From Halobacteriales archaeon QS_5_70_15 (GTDB taxonomy: Archaea; Halobacteriota; Halobacteria; Halobacteriales; Haloarculaceae): a stretch of 31,908 bases of DNA. Position 1 is the first letter of the stretch. Every line of letters begins with the position of its first letter. The notes under the pieces were generated by a model that saw nothing but the letters and a program-made list of their open reading frames with translations, made no database searches and was not told the origin of the DNA. A program made the translations under genes and the position numbers. The stretch covers positions 1 through 31,908 of the forward strand of contig PXRQ01000062.1 of assembly GCA_003022005.1 (NCBI GenBank), in the 5' to 3' direction. This document shows positions 7,490 through 16,447 of the stretch, piece after piece.

Positions 7490-8245
7490 TCAGTTCATCC
7501 GCATCCCGCCGTTCACGTCCAGCACCGTGCCGGTCACGTAGTTCGACATGTCCGAGGCGAGGTAGACGACCCCCTCCGCGATGTCCTCGGGCTGGCCGAG
7601 GCGGTTCAGCGGCGCCATGTCCGGGCTGTAGTCCTCGCCCTCGGTCATCGGGGTCACGACGGGCCCCGGCGCGACGGCGTTGACGTACACCCCGTGGGGG
7701 GCGGCGTTCTTCCCGAGCCACCGGACGAGCCCGTGTATCCCGGCCTTCGAGGAGGCGTAGCCGGCGTCGGAGATGACCCCGCCGACCCGCCCGGAGACCG
7801 AACTCACGCAGACGACCTTCCCGTACCCCCGCTCGACCATGTGTTCGTAGAACGCCTGGCTGACGAGGAACGTCCCGGTAAGGTTGATGCCGATGACCCG
7901 GTTCCACTGCTCCAGGGTCATCTCCGGGAAGTCGTACCGGTGGACGACCCCGGCGACGTTGGCGAGTACCTCCACGCTGTCGGCGACCCCGAACGCCGCG
8001 TCGCGCAGCGCGTTCACGTCCTCCGGGTCCGAGACGTCACAGGCGACGGTCTCGCAGTCGCCGCCGTGCTTCTCGACGGCCTCGATGGCCGCGTCGAGCC
8101 GGTCCTCGTCGACGTCCGTCGCCACGACATCGGCGCCGTGGCGCGCGAGCGCCTCGCAGGTCGCCGTCCCGATGCCGCCCGCCGCCCCCGTGACCACCGC
8201 AGTCTGTCCCTCCAGGTCGATGGGTCCGCTGACCGGTGCGGTCAT
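7490..8245 (-). CDS. Short-chain dehydrogenase/reductase (SDR, classical)
   Basis: A 251-aa Rossmann oxidoreductase with the classical SDR signature: TGAAGGIG (19-26) for NAD(P), Asp44 after the second strand (favouring NAD), the NVAG segment (96-99), Asn121, Ser149, Tyr163 and Lys167 of the catalytic tetrad, and a C-terminal VTGTVLDVNGG. It resembles 3-oxoacyl-ACP-reductase/glucose-dehydrogenase-like enzymes; the substrate cannot be named. It starts 51 bases after the stop of hyuA on the same strand, so it is probably the last gene of a hyuB-hyuA-SDR operon. The ATG at 8245 (MTAPVSG) fits the family; the upstream extension does not. Confidence 0.92.
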   Translation of the reverse strand: MTAPVSGPIDLEGQTAVVTGAAGGIGTATCEALARHGADVVATDVDEDRLDAAIEAVEKHGGDCETVACDVSDPEDVNALRDAAFGVADSVEVLANVAGVVHRYDFPEMTLEQWNRVIGINLTGTFLVSQAFYEHMVERGYGKVVCVSSVSGRVGGVISDAGYASSKAGIHGLVRWLGKNAAPHGVYVNAVAPGPVVTPMTEGEDYSPDMAPLNRLGQPEDIAEGVVYLASDMSNYVTGTVLDVNGGMRMN

Positions 8246-8296
8246 GCACGGGCGGTCCAGTCGGGACGACAATAAACTACGGCTCCCGCCGCCGGA

Positions 8297-10327
8297 CTAC
8301 AGTTCGATCACGAGCGATCCGTCCTCGGCCACCCGGCCCGTCGTCCCGGGCGGGAGCATCGCCGTGCTCCCAGTGTCCTCGAGGATCGCCGGTCCCTCGA
8401 CGGTCCCGCCGACCGCGAGGGCGGGCCGGAACAGCACCGCCGCGTCCGTGTAACCCGTCCCCTCGAAGTAGACCTCGCGCTCCCCGCGGTCGGCGTCGGC
8501 CTCTCCGAGGTCGGGCTCGTCGGCCATCGGCGGGGTCGGGACCGTCCCGGTGACCCGGAGGGTGACCGCCTCGACGGGCTCCTCGCGTATCGCGTGGCCG
8601 TAGAGCCGGGCGTGCTCGTCGTGGAACCGCTCGACGACCCCCTCGAGCGCCTCGGCGTCGAGCGGGCCGTCGCCGGCCGGGACGGTGAGTTCGTACGACT
8701 GGCCGACGTAGCGCATGTCCGCGGCACGCTCGAGTTCGACCTCCTCCGCGTCGAACCCCATCTCGTCGAACCGCCCGCTCACCGTCCCCTCCAGCTCCGC
8801 GAACCCCGCCTCCATCGCCTCGCTGTCGAGCCGACCGCCGCGGTACGCCCGCGACTCGTCCGCCCGGACGTCCGCGAGCAGGAGCCCCCGGGCCGAGAGC
8901 GTTCCCGGCGTCCGGGGGAGGACGATCGTGTCGATGTCCATCCGCTCGGCGACCGCGGGGGCCTGCATCGGCCCCGCGCCGCCGAACGCGACGAGCGCGA
9001 ACTCCGCGGGGTCCCGTCCGCGCTCGACGGTCACCCGCCGTATCTCGCGGGCCATCTTGGCGTTCGCCACCTTCAGGACGTCGAGCGCGGCCGCCTCGAC
9101 GGACTCGTCGAGCGGGTCGGCGACGGCCTCCTCGAATCGCTCTCCCGTTCGATCCACCACGAGGTCCATCTCCCCGGCGACGAACGCGTCCGCCGAGAGC
9201 CGCCCGAGCAGGAGGTTCGCGTCGGTGACCGTCGGCTCGGTCCCGCCCCGGGCGTAGCAGATCGGCCCGGGGTCGGCACCGGCGCTCTTCGGCCCCACCC
9301 GGAGTCCGCCCCCCTCGTCGATCCACGCGATGGAGCCGCCGCCGGCCCCGACCGTGTTGATGTCGATCAGCGGCGTCTTGATCGGGAGGTCGTTGATCTC
9401 CCCCTCCGTCGAGCGGACGAGTTCGCCCCCCTCGACGACGCTCACGTCGGCGCTCGTCCCGCCCATGTCCAGCCCGAGGGCGGCGTCGTAGCCGAGACCG
9501 GTGCTCACGTCCCGGCAGGCCACCGCGCCCGCGGCCGGCCCGGAGAGCACCGTCCGGAGCGCGAACCGGGTCGCCTGCTCCGGGCTGAAGATCCCGCCCC
9601 CGGAGTGCATCACGTTCAGCGGGACGTCGATGCCCCGCCCGGCGACGCCCGACCCCAGCCGGTCGAGGTAGTCCGCGATGTTGCGCTTGACCGCCTCGTT
9701 GAGGACGGCCGTGACGGTCCGGTCGTACTCGCGGGGCTCGGGGTAGACCGCCGAGGAGAGCGCGTACGGGAGATCGGCGTCGTGAGCCTCGATCAGTTCG
9801 CCGACGCGACGCTCGTGCTCGTCGTTCAGGTGCGAGAACAGCATCGAGACGACGACCGACTCCGCACCCGCCTCGACGAGGTCGTCGATGGCCTCCTCCA
9901 CGGCCGACGCCTCGAGCTCGTCCACCACCGACCCGTCGTGGGCGACCCGGCCGGGCACGCCGAGCCGCCGCCGCCGGGGGATCAGCGCCGGCGGCTTCTC
10001 CTGCTGGAGGTCGTACAGCTCGGGTCGGGTCTGGTCGCCGATCTCGAGGACGTCGCGGAGCCCCTCGTTGGTGAGGAGTCCCAGCGGCGGGACCTCCCCC
10101 TCGAGAACGGCGTTCGTCCCGACGGTCGTCCCGTGGCTCAGGAACTCGACCCGCGAGGGGTCGACCCCCGTCTCCTCGAGGATGGCGTCGATGCCGTTCA
10201 GCACCCCGCGGTCGAACTCGGGGGGCGTCGAGGGGGTCTTGGTGGTGTGGACCCGGCCCGTCTCCTCGTCGTAGAGCACGACGTCGGTGAACGTCCCGCC
10301 GGTGTCGACGCCGATGCGGACGCTCAC
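8297..10327 (-). CDS. hyuA: Hydantoinase/oxoprolinase family protein, subunit A
   Basis: A 676-aa ATP-dependent hydantoinase/oxoprolinase A subunit with the two actin-like phosphate loops: VDTGGTFTD near residue 7 and LGLDMGGTSADVS near 290, with SGPAAGA between. HyuA with HyuB hydrolyses N-methylhydantoin- or 5-oxoproline-type cyclic amides using ATP; related pairs carboxylate acetone or acetophenone. The start is a GTG whose bases overlap the TGA stop of hyuB (GTGA, 4-base overlap), so the two subunits are translationally coupled. The substrate of this copy is unknown. Confidence 0.94.
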   Translation of the reverse strand: MSVRIGVDTGGTFTDVVLYDEETGRVHTTKTPSTPPEFDRGVLNGIDAILEETGVDPSRVEFLSHGTTVGTNAVLEGEVPPLGLLTNEGLRDVLEIGDQTRPELYDLQQEKPPALIPRRRRLGVPGRVAHDGSVVDELEASAVEEAIDDLVEAGAESVVVSMLFSHLNDEHERRVGELIEAHDADLPYALSSAVYPEPREYDRTVTAVLNEAVKRNIADYLDRLGSGVAGRGIDVPLNVMHSGGGIFSPEQATRFALRTVLSGPAAGAVACRDVSTGLGYDAALGLDMGGTSADVSVVEGGELVRSTEGEINDLPIKTPLIDINTVGAGGGSIAWIDEGGGLRVGPKSAGADPGPICYARGGTEPTVTDANLLLGRLSADAFVAGEMDLVVDRTGERFEEAVADPLDESVEAAALDVLKVANAKMAREIRRVTVERGRDPAEFALVAFGGAGPMQAPAVAERMDIDTIVLPRTPGTLSARGLLLADVRADESRAYRGGRLDSEAMEAGFAELEGTVSGRFDEMGFDAEEVELERAADMRYVGQSYELTVPAGDGPLDAEALEGVVERFHDEHARLYGHAIREEPVEAVTLRVTGTVPTPPMADEPDLGEADADRGEREVYFEGTGYTDAAVLFRPALAVGGTVEGPAILEDTGSTAMLPPGTTGRVAEDGSLVIEL

Positions 10328-12120
10328 GCCCGGTCACCTCCTTTCTCTTCGTCGACCGGTCCGGCACCGCCGTCACCCTCCGAACCGCCTTCGTCGCCGC
10401 CGTCCGGTGTCGCCTCCCGCCGCGCGGCCGTGGGCTCGGCCGTCCCCGCTTCGAGGTCGACCTCGACCCCGTACGCCTCGCGGGCCTTCTCTACACTCAC
10501 TTTCCCGTCGCGGACGTCCGCGAGCACCGCCTCGGGGTCCCGCTCGGCCGGGGGGCCGTACCCGCCGCCGCCGGGGGTCCGGACGCTCACGACCTCGCCG
10601 ACGTCGAGTTCGGTCGTCGACTTCGAGGCCAGCGGCTCGGCCCCGCCGTCGGGGTCCAGGACGAACCGGGAGGCGCTGGCGCTGTGCCCGCCGAACAGCC
10701 CCCACGGCGCCGATTTCGTCCGGTCGGTCAGCAGCGAGAAGGTCGCCTCCTCGCCGTAGAACTCGTAGTCCCGCCGGATCCCGAGCCCGCCGCGCTGGCG
10801 GCCGGCGCCCTCCGAGTCCTCGATCAGTTCGTACCGGCGGATGTAGACCGGCACCTCCGATTCGAGTTCCTCGATGGGACTGTTGGGCGTGTTCTGGAAG
10901 TGGGTCTGGACGGCGTCCATCCCGTCCTTCTCCGCGCGGGCGCCGTACCCCCCGGCGACGGTCTCGTAGTAGACGTATCGCCCGTCGTCGCGGGGGTCCC
11001 GCCCCCCGAACGCGATGTTCATGACGACCCCCTTCGTGGCGGCAACGGTCTCCCCGGGCACCGCGTCCGCGAGGGCCTTCGCCACGAGGTCGCCCGCCCG
11101 CATGGCGATCTCCCAGCCGGCCGCGACCGGCGCGTTGTCCGTCGGGTTGACCATCGTCCCCTCCGGCGTGACGGTCTCGATCGGCCGGTAGAAGCCGTCG
11201 TTCTTCGGGAGGTCCTCGCCGACGAACGCCATCACGACCGACATCGCGCCGGCGAACGCCATCGCCGGCGTGCAGTTGAGCGGCCCGCGGTTCTGTTTCG
11301 CGGTGCCGGTGTAGTCGATGGTCAGCTCGTCGCCGTCGACCTCGATGGCCAGCGCCAGACCGGCGGGCTCGTCGACGATCCCGTCGCCGTCCATCTCGTC
11401 CGCCGCGGCGTACCGGCCGTCCGGGAGCGCCTCGATCGCCGCGCGGACCCGCCGCTCGGTGTAGTCGAGCAGTTCGTCGAGCGACTCCTCGACACGGTCG
11501 AGCCCGTAGCGGTCACAGAGCGCCGAGTAGCGCTCCTCGCCGATGCGGTCGGCCGCGAGCTGGGCCTGGTAGTCCCCCCGGCGCATCCCCTCCTCGCGGA
11601 CGTTCCGCAGGAGGAAGGAGAGCACCTCCTCGCGGTATGCCCAGTCCTCGACGGCGTGGACCCCCGGGATGATGATCCCCTCGCCGTAGAGCTCGGTCGA
11701 GTCGTTCGGGATCCCGCCGGGGGTGCCGCCCCCGATGTCGACGTGGTGGGCGGAGTTGGCCGCGTAGCCGACGATCTCGCCGTCGTGGAACACCGGCGCG
11801 ATGAGCATCACGTCCGGGAGGTGGACCGCTCCCCTGTAGGGATCGTTGATGAGGATCCCGTCGCCCGGGGAGAACTCGAACCCCTCGTCGCGGAGCCGCC
11901 GGACGTTCCGCGGGACGACCGAGACGAGCGAGCCGATGTGCTGTGGCGCGAGGTCGTGCTGGGCGACGTGCCTGAGTTCGGAATCGAAGAGCGCGCAGGT
12001 GTGGTCCCGCCGGATCTTGATGTTCGTCGAGTAGGCGGTCCGCTGGAGCGTCGCGCCCATCTCCTCGACGACGCTCTCCAGCGAGTGTCGGAATATCTCC
12101 AGCTCACCGGTCGAAACCAT
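10324..12120 (-). CDS. hyuB: Hydantoinase/oxoprolinase family protein, subunit B
   Basis: A 598-aa HyuB-type subunit. It begins with STGELEIFRHSLESVVEEMG and carries the family segments TAYSTNIKIRRDHTCALFD, DPYRGAVHLPDV, ANSAHHVDIGGGTPGG and the C-terminal TPGGGGYGPPAERDPEAVLADVRDG. The frame is open to 12294, but the ATG at 12120 starts the conserved region and has a GTTTATGC box 23-30 bases upstream. The last 50 residues are a Glu/Gly/Ala low-complexity tail. It is the first gene of the operon and is divergent from the amidohydrolase at 12245. Confidence 0.93.
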   Translation of the reverse strand: MVSTGELEIFRHSLESVVEEMGATLQRTAYSTNIKIRRDHTCALFDSELRHVAQHDLAPQHIGSLVSVVPRNVRRLRDEGFEFSPGDGILINDPYRGAVHLPDVMLIAPVFHDGEIVGYAANSAHHVDIGGGTPGGIPNDSTELYGEGIIIPGVHAVEDWAYREEVLSFLLRNVREEGMRRGDYQAQLAADRIGEERYSALCDRYGLDRVEESLDELLDYTERRVRAAIEALPDGRYAAADEMDGDGIVDEPAGLALAIEVDGDELTIDYTGTAKQNRGPLNCTPAMAFAGAMSVVMAFVGEDLPKNDGFYRPIETVTPEGTMVNPTDNAPVAAGWEIAMRAGDLVAKALADAVPGETVAATKGVVMNIAFGGRDPRDDGRYVYYETVAGGYGARAEKDGMDAVQTHFQNTPNSPIEELESEVPVYIRRYELIEDSEGAGRQRGGLGIRRDYEFYGEEATFSLLTDRTKSAPWGLFGGHSASASRFVLDPDGGAEPLASKSTTELDVGEVVSVRTPGGGGYGPPAERDPEAVLADVRDGKVSVEKAREAYGVEVDLEAGTAEPTAARREATPDGGDEGGSEGDGGAGPVDEEKGGDRA

Positions 12121-12142
12121 ACCCCTCGTGCCGTCCCCGGTC

Positions 12143-12150
12143 GCATAAAC
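12143..12150 (-). promoter_or_regulatory. TATA-like box of hyuB
   Basis: GTTTATGC on the minus strand, 23-30 bases ahead of the hyuB ATG, in the 124-base divergent intergenic region. Confidence 0.5.
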
Positions 12151-12212
12151 GTGCGGGAAGGGCGCTCGGGGGTCCCGTCGCGGGTGGCGGTCGGCCCTCG
12201 CCCGAGGGGGAG

Positions 12213-12221
12213 GGTACTTTA
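12213..12221 (+). promoter_or_regulatory. TATA-like box of the amidohydrolase gene
   Basis: GGTACTTTA, 24-32 bases before the ATG at 12245; leaderless spacing. It shares the short divergent region with the hyuB promoter, so the two units may be co-regulated. Confidence 0.45.
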
Positions 12222-12244
12222 CCCGCCCGCCCGGTGTTCCCGGT

Positions 12245-13315
12245 ATGTCGACCCGGACCACGGACGTCCTCGAGGGCGAGACCATCGTCGACACGGACGT
12301 CCACCTGAGCGTCCCCGAGGAGGAGCTTGCGACCTACGTCGACCGGCCGTACCGGGACTGGCTCACGGCCCCCGACGTCCAGCTCAAGAGCCCCGAGTGG
12401 GACCCGACGCTCGGGGGCAAGATCGAGTCACGGAGCCTGCTCAGCCCCGACCAGTTGGAGCGGGACGTCGTCGGGACCCTCCACGTCGACCACCCGATAC
12501 TGAACGTTTTCCGCAACCTGTCGCGGCTCTCGCAGACCGACGCCGCCCTCGAGCTGATGCGGGGCTGTAACGACTACCTGTTCGACCGGTTCCTCGACCG
12601 GGGCGAGTACCTCGGGCTCGCGACCGTCGCGACCCAGAAGCCGGCCCGTGCCGCAGAGGAGATAGACCGGGTGGGGGACGACGACCGGGTCGTGGGGGTC
12701 TTCCTGCCGACGACCGGTCCGATGCCACCCCTCGGCGACCCCGAGTACGACGTCCTCTACGAGGCGATGTCGGACCGCGGACTGACACCGGTGTTCCACG
12801 GGGCGACCAATAGCGGGTTCGACGTCGGGTTCCCGGAGTACGACCGGGCGTTCGAGAAGTTCATCACGGCCCACGTCAACGCCCACCTCTGGAGCCAGGC
12901 GATGACGCTCACCAGCCTGATCGTCCACGGCGTGCCCGAGAAGTTCCCCGAACTCGACTTCGTGTTCCTCGAGGCCGGTATCGGGTGGGTCCCCTACATG
13001 ATGTTCCGGCTGAACAAGGAGGCCGCGATGCGCCGCAGCGAGGTCCCGCTGCTCGAGAGACAGCCCGAGGAGTACATCAGAGAGCGGATGTACTTCGCCA
13101 GCCAGCCCCTCGGCGAGCCGATGGACGGCGAGCACATGGGGTCGCTGCTCGACATGGTCGGGGTGGACTCGCTCCTGTTCGCGTCGGACTACCCCCACTG
13201 GGACTTCGATCACCCCTCGGAACTCGACGCCCACCTGCGAGCGCGGTTCTCACCCGAGGAACGATCGCAGGTCCTCCACGGGAACGCGGCTCGCGTGTTC
13301 GACCTCTCGCTCTAG
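12245..13315 (+). CDS. Metal-dependent amidohydrolase (ACMSD/PF04909-type TIM barrel)
   Basis: A 356-aa amidohydrolase-2 family protein. Visible metal-site elements are DTDVH (DxH) near residue 17, the TPVFHGA histidine in mid-barrel, LIVHGVPEKFPELDFVFLE with the family's H...P.L....E pattern, and the late aspartate in LFASDYPHWDFD. Relatives decarboxylate or hydrolyse aromatic and amino-carboxymuconate compounds; the substrate here is unknown. It diverges from the hyuB-hyuA-SDR operon across 124 bases, so it may act in the same degradative pathway. Confidence 0.88.
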   Translation: MSTRTTDVLEGETIVDTDVHLSVPEEELATYVDRPYRDWLTAPDVQLKSPEWDPTLGGKIESRSLLSPDQLERDVVGTLHVDHPILNVFRNLSRLSQTDAALELMRGCNDYLFDRFLDRGEYLGLATVATQKPARAAEEIDRVGDDDRVVGVFLPTTGPMPPLGDPEYDVLYEAMSDRGLTPVFHGATNSGFDVGFPEYDRAFEKFITAHVNAHLWSQAMTLTSLIVHGVPEKFPELDFVFLEAGIGWVPYMMFRLNKEAAMRRSEVPLLERQPEEYIRERMYFASQPLGEPMDGEHMGSLLDMVGVDSLLFASDYPHWDFDHPSELDAHLRARFSPEERSQVLHGNAARVFDLSL

Positions 13316-13368
13316 CCCGCCCGGAATCACGACCGGACGCCGCCGTCCGGGCGGCGCGGTCCGACCGC

Positions 13369-14241
13369 TCACCCCGGCGGACCGTCCCACTCTGCGCCGT
13401 TGTCCTGCGGGCGGAACCCGAGGACCGCCCGGCCGTGTTCCAGGTCCATCCACCGGCCGTCGTTGTCGCTGACCGCCCAGAAGACGTCGAAGTCCACCGA
13501 CTCGTCCTGCAGGCACAGGTCCACGAGCTGCGTGAGGTCGCGGTGGGACAGCCAGGTGCACTTGAACCGGTCGGCGACGAACTCGTAGTCCTCGTCGCCC
13601 CGCTCCCACAGCCCCGCCTCGACGCCCTGTTCGGAGAGGCCGTAGGGGTGGTCGTCCCCGTCGGGGCGGACGCTCGTGATCCGGAGCGAGTAGAACCGCT
13701 TCGGGTACTCCCGCGTGAGCGTCGCGAACGCGGGGTGGGCCTCGGAGAGCGGGTTCGTCGATCCCTCGATGTAGAGCCGGCCGAGCCCCTCGCCGAACAC
13801 CTTCGAGAGGCCGTAGAACGAGTCCGGCCGGACCGGGTCGGTGTGGTGGACGACCGGCCGGTCGAACTCGGGGTCGTACAGTTCGGGCGCGAGGTCGTTC
13901 TCGTACAGCCCGACGGTGTGGATGGAGGACGCGAACAGGAAGTCCTCGACGCCGGCGTCCGCGGCCGCCTCGAGGGCGTTGTACGTCCCGATGAAGTTGG
14001 TTTCCAAGACCTCGTCCCACCCGGAGCTGACGTCGACCACCGCGGCGAGGTGGATCACCGCGTCCTGGCCCTCCATGTGCGGCCGCAGGTCGTCGTAGTC
14101 GGTGACGTCCGCCACCACGGTCTCCCGGTCGGGGTGTTCCTCGACGTCGAGCCAGGTGAACTCGTACTCGTCCCGGTCGCCGAGTTCGTTCGCGATCGCG
14201 CTTCCGACGGTGCCGTTCGCACCGGTCACGAGGATTCGCAT
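13369..14241 (-). CDS. NAD-dependent epimerase/dehydratase, uronate-dehydrogenase-like
   Basis: A 290-aa extended SDR. It starts MRILVTGANGTVGSAIANEL (GxxGxxG), has Asp37 in WLDVEE (NAD preference), the HLAAVVD segment, SSIHTVGLY and the catalytic YGLSK (Tyr, Lys). SS(N/I)HTVG and the later WLSHRDLTQLVDLCL are typical of uronate dehydrogenases, which oxidise uronic acids to aldarolactones, so I favour that subgroup over true sugar epimerases. The ATG at 14241 follows a GCTATATC box by 25-32 bases. It is convergent with the amidohydrolase. Confidence 0.85.
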   Translation of the reverse strand: MRILVTGANGTVGSAIANELGDRDEYEFTWLDVEEHPDRETVVADVTDYDDLRPHMEGQDAVIHLAAVVDVSSGWDEVLETNFIGTYNALEAAADAGVEDFLFASSIHTVGLYENDLAPELYDPEFDRPVVHHTDPVRPDSFYGLSKVFGEGLGRLYIEGSTNPLSEAHPAFATLTREYPKRFYSLRITSVRPDGDDHPYGLSEQGVEAGLWERGDEDYEFVADRFKCTWLSHRDLTQLVDLCLQDESVDFDVFWAVSDNDGRWMDLEHGRAVLGFRPQDNGAEWDGPPG

Positions 14242-14265
14242 TGCCGGCCCCTCTCGGCGTCCCCC

Positions 14266-14273
14266 GATATAGC
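14266..14273 (-). promoter_or_regulatory. TATA-like box of the uronate-dehydrogenase-like gene
   Basis: GCTATATC on the minus strand, 25-32 bases before the ATG at 14241. Confidence 0.5.
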
Positions 14274-14389
14274 TTCGGGACCCCGGCGACCGCCGGTCGA
14301 CGGTCGTCGATGGCACGGACCGGGCGGGACTGCGGGGAGTCCGTCCCGGGTCGAAAGGGTTCAATCCCTCGGCCCCCTACGGGAGCGCG

Positions 14390-14803
14390 ATGACCCGGTC
14401 ACTCCTGATCTATGACGGGAGCAACGCGCTGTTCCGGGCGGTCGCCGAACTCCTCGCCGGTCGGGCCGACGGGCTCGTCCCCGTGGCGTGGGGGTCCGAG
14501 CCGGTCCAGGCGTTCCTCGAGGCACAGTTCGACGACCGCCCCTTCGCGTTCATACTCGTCGACGGTTCCTCCGTCCACGTCGGCGAGGCGGCCGTCGACC
14601 GGATGCTCCGGGACCGGGGGGTCGACCCCGCCGTCGCGTCCGCGCTCGAGCGGCTCTACCCGCCGGTCGCCGCCCCGTTCGGCCGGGCGGTCCACGGGCG
14701 CGAGCCCGCCGACCTCCACGGGACGTTCCCCCTGACGGACGCGGCCCGCGTCCACCTCGAGCCCCTCCGGCAGGGGTACGATATCCCCGTCGAGTCCGTG
14801 TGA
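14390..14803 (+). CDS. DCC-family (DUF393) homologue lacking both redox cysteines
   Basis: A 137-aa protein. Its start, LLIYDGSNALFRAVAELLAG, aligns with the DCC (thiol-disulfide oxidoreductase, DUF393) signature YDGxCxxC, but Asn12 and Phe15 replace the two cysteines. The next parts also fit the family: LVPVAWGSEPVQAFL, FILVDGSSVHVGEAAVDRMLRDRG. The protein contains no cysteine at all, so it cannot do thiol redox chemistry and may bind a ligand or partner instead. The assignment rests on pattern similarity and is moderate. The ORF has its own start and normal host base composition. Confidence 0.6.
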   Translation: MTRSLLIYDGSNALFRAVAELLAGRADGLVPVAWGSEPVQAFLEAQFDDRPFAFILVDGSSVHVGEAAVDRMLRDRGVDPAVASALERLYPPVAAPFGRAVHGREPADLHGTFPLTDAARVHLEPLRQGYDIPVESV

Positions 14804-14890
14804 GCGCGGGCGGGGCCGCCGCGTGCTCGGACTGTTATTGTTAATTCTGCTTCCGTGTGCCCGGACCCGACCTCCGGGCGACCCCGACAC

Positions 14891-14898
14891 GCATTAAG
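14891..14898 (+). promoter_or_regulatory. TATA-like box of the carotenoid oxygenase gene
   Basis: GCATTAAG, 24-31 bases before the ATG at 14922. Confidence 0.45.
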
Positions 14899-14921
14899 CC
14901 CCCGCAGCCGTCGGTCCCCCG

Positions 14922-16424
14922 ATGAGCCGCCATCCCGGCTTCCACTCGCTCCGCGAGGAGACGGCGACCACGCTCGCGGTCGACGGCGACCTCCCGGGCT
15001 GGCTGACGGGGAGCCTGCTCCGGAACGGCCCCGGCGCGTTCTCGTTCCACGGGGGCAGCGCCGTCGACCACTGGTTCGACGGGCTGGCGATGGTCCACCG
15101 CTTCACGTTCGATCCGGGGACCCGCGCACCCGGGGGTGGTGACCTCGGCGACGTCGACACCGCGGACGCCGTCCACTACCGCAACCGCTTCCTCCGGACC
15201 GACGCGTACGAGGCCGCCCGCGCCGGCGAGTTCGAGGGCGGGTTCGCCACCGGCGAGACCACGCTCCGCGGCCGGCTCGCCGCGTTCCTCTCGGACCCGT
15301 ACGACAACACGAACATCGTCGTCGAGCGGATCGGCGGGGACTATCTCGCGCTCACGGAGTCGCCGCGGTGGGTCGAACTCGACCCGAACACGCTCGACGT
15401 CGCGGGACACGTCCGGTACGGCGGCGACGCCCCGGCGGGCCAGCTGGCCTGCGCCCACATGAAACGCGACCCGGCGACGGGGACGCTCGTGAACGTCGAG
15501 ACCGAGTTCGGCCGGACCAGCGAGTACCACGTCCACGCGATGACCGCCCCCGACGAGCGCCGCCACGTCGGGAGCGTGGGGACCGACGAACCGGCGTACA
15601 TGCACAGCTTCGCGCTCACGCCCCGGTACGTCGTCCTGACCGAGTTCCCGCTCCGTGTCGACCCGCTCCGGTTCCTCAGACCGGGGCGGCAGCCACCGTT
15701 CATCGAGCAGTTCGAGTGGCAGCCAAAGCGCGGGACCCGGGTCGTCGTCCTCGACCGGACGGCCGGCGAGGTGGTCGCCGACCCCGTGACCGACCCCGTC
15801 TTCGGCTTCCACCACGTCAACGCCTTCGAGCGCGACGGCGGACGGGAGGTGGTGTTCGACCTCGAGACGGTCCCGGACGCGGCGTCCATCGACTCGCTCT
15901 ACCTCGACTCGCTCCGCGCGGGCGAACTCGACGCCATCGCCGGCCGGCTCGAGCGGTTCACGGTCGATCTCGGGGGCGCCGTCGGAACGGGGCGCTACCG
16001 TCCGGACGAGGCGACCGTCGACCGCGAGACCCTCTTCGCCGACGGGACCGGCCTGCCGACGGCCTCGCCCGCCCGGTGGTGTCGCGAGCACCGATACGTC
16101 TACGCGATGCGCATGGACCAGCCGGCCACCGAGTGGGCCCGCGGCGTGATGAAACACGACACCCGGGCCGGCGGGACGACGGTGTTCGCCGACGGCGCGG
16201 ACTACTTCGGCGAGCCGATATTCGTCCCCGACCCCGACCGGGAGCGGGAGGACGACGGCGTCGTTCTGACGGTCGGCCTCGACGACGACGCCGACCGGTC
16301 GCGGCTGTTCGTGCTCGACGGCGACACGCTCGGGGAACGGGCCCGTGTCACGCTTCCCCACGCGATCCCGTTCGACTTCCACGGCCGCTACTTCCCGGAA
16401 CTGCGGGCCGAGCGAGCGGACTGA
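14922..16424 (+). CDS. Carotenoid cleavage oxygenase (RPE65/CCO family)
   Basis: A 500-aa seven-bladed-propeller carotenoid oxygenase. The four iron-ligand histidines are recognisable: His179 (ACAHMKRD), His228 (YMHSFALT), one of His297/His298 (FHHVNAF) and the last His487 (FDFHGRYFPE). Early motifs LTGSLLRNGPGAF and HWFDGLAMVHRF are typical. The family splits a double bond of a carotenoid or apocarotenoid with O2; in an organism with bacteriorhodopsin, beta-carotene to retinal is the natural guess, but other cleavage sites are possible. It is soluble or peripheral, unlike the membrane Brp/Blh enzyme encoded 10 kb upstream. Confidence 0.92.
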   Translation: MSRHPGFHSLREETATTLAVDGDLPGWLTGSLLRNGPGAFSFHGGSAVDHWFDGLAMVHRFTFDPGTRAPGGGDLGDVDTADAVHYRNRFLRTDAYEAARAGEFEGGFATGETTLRGRLAAFLSDPYDNTNIVVERIGGDYLALTESPRWVELDPNTLDVAGHVRYGGDAPAGQLACAHMKRDPATGTLVNVETEFGRTSEYHVHAMTAPDERRHVGSVGTDEPAYMHSFALTPRYVVLTEFPLRVDPLRFLRPGRQPPFIEQFEWQPKRGTRVVVLDRTAGEVVADPVTDPVFGFHHVNAFERDGGREVVFDLETVPDAASIDSLYLDSLRAGELDAIAGRLERFTVDLGGAVGTGRYRPDEATVDRETLFADGTGLPTASPARWCREHRYVYAMRMDQPATEWARGVMKHDTRAGGTTVFADGADYFGEPIFVPDPDREREDDGVVLTVGLDDDADRSRLFVLDGDTLGERARVTLPHAIPFDFHGRYFPELRAERAD

Positions 16425-16447
16425 CCGGCGTGTGTCCCGGAACACCG

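Noticed and set aside
8594..10759. 721-codon frame antisense to hyuA/hyuB
   Set aside because: Typical stop-free antisense frame of high-GC DNA; the minus-strand hyuA has strong motifs over the same bases.
10684..12570. 628-codon frame antisense to hyuB
   Set aside because: Shadow frame; the composition is the complement pattern of hyuB.
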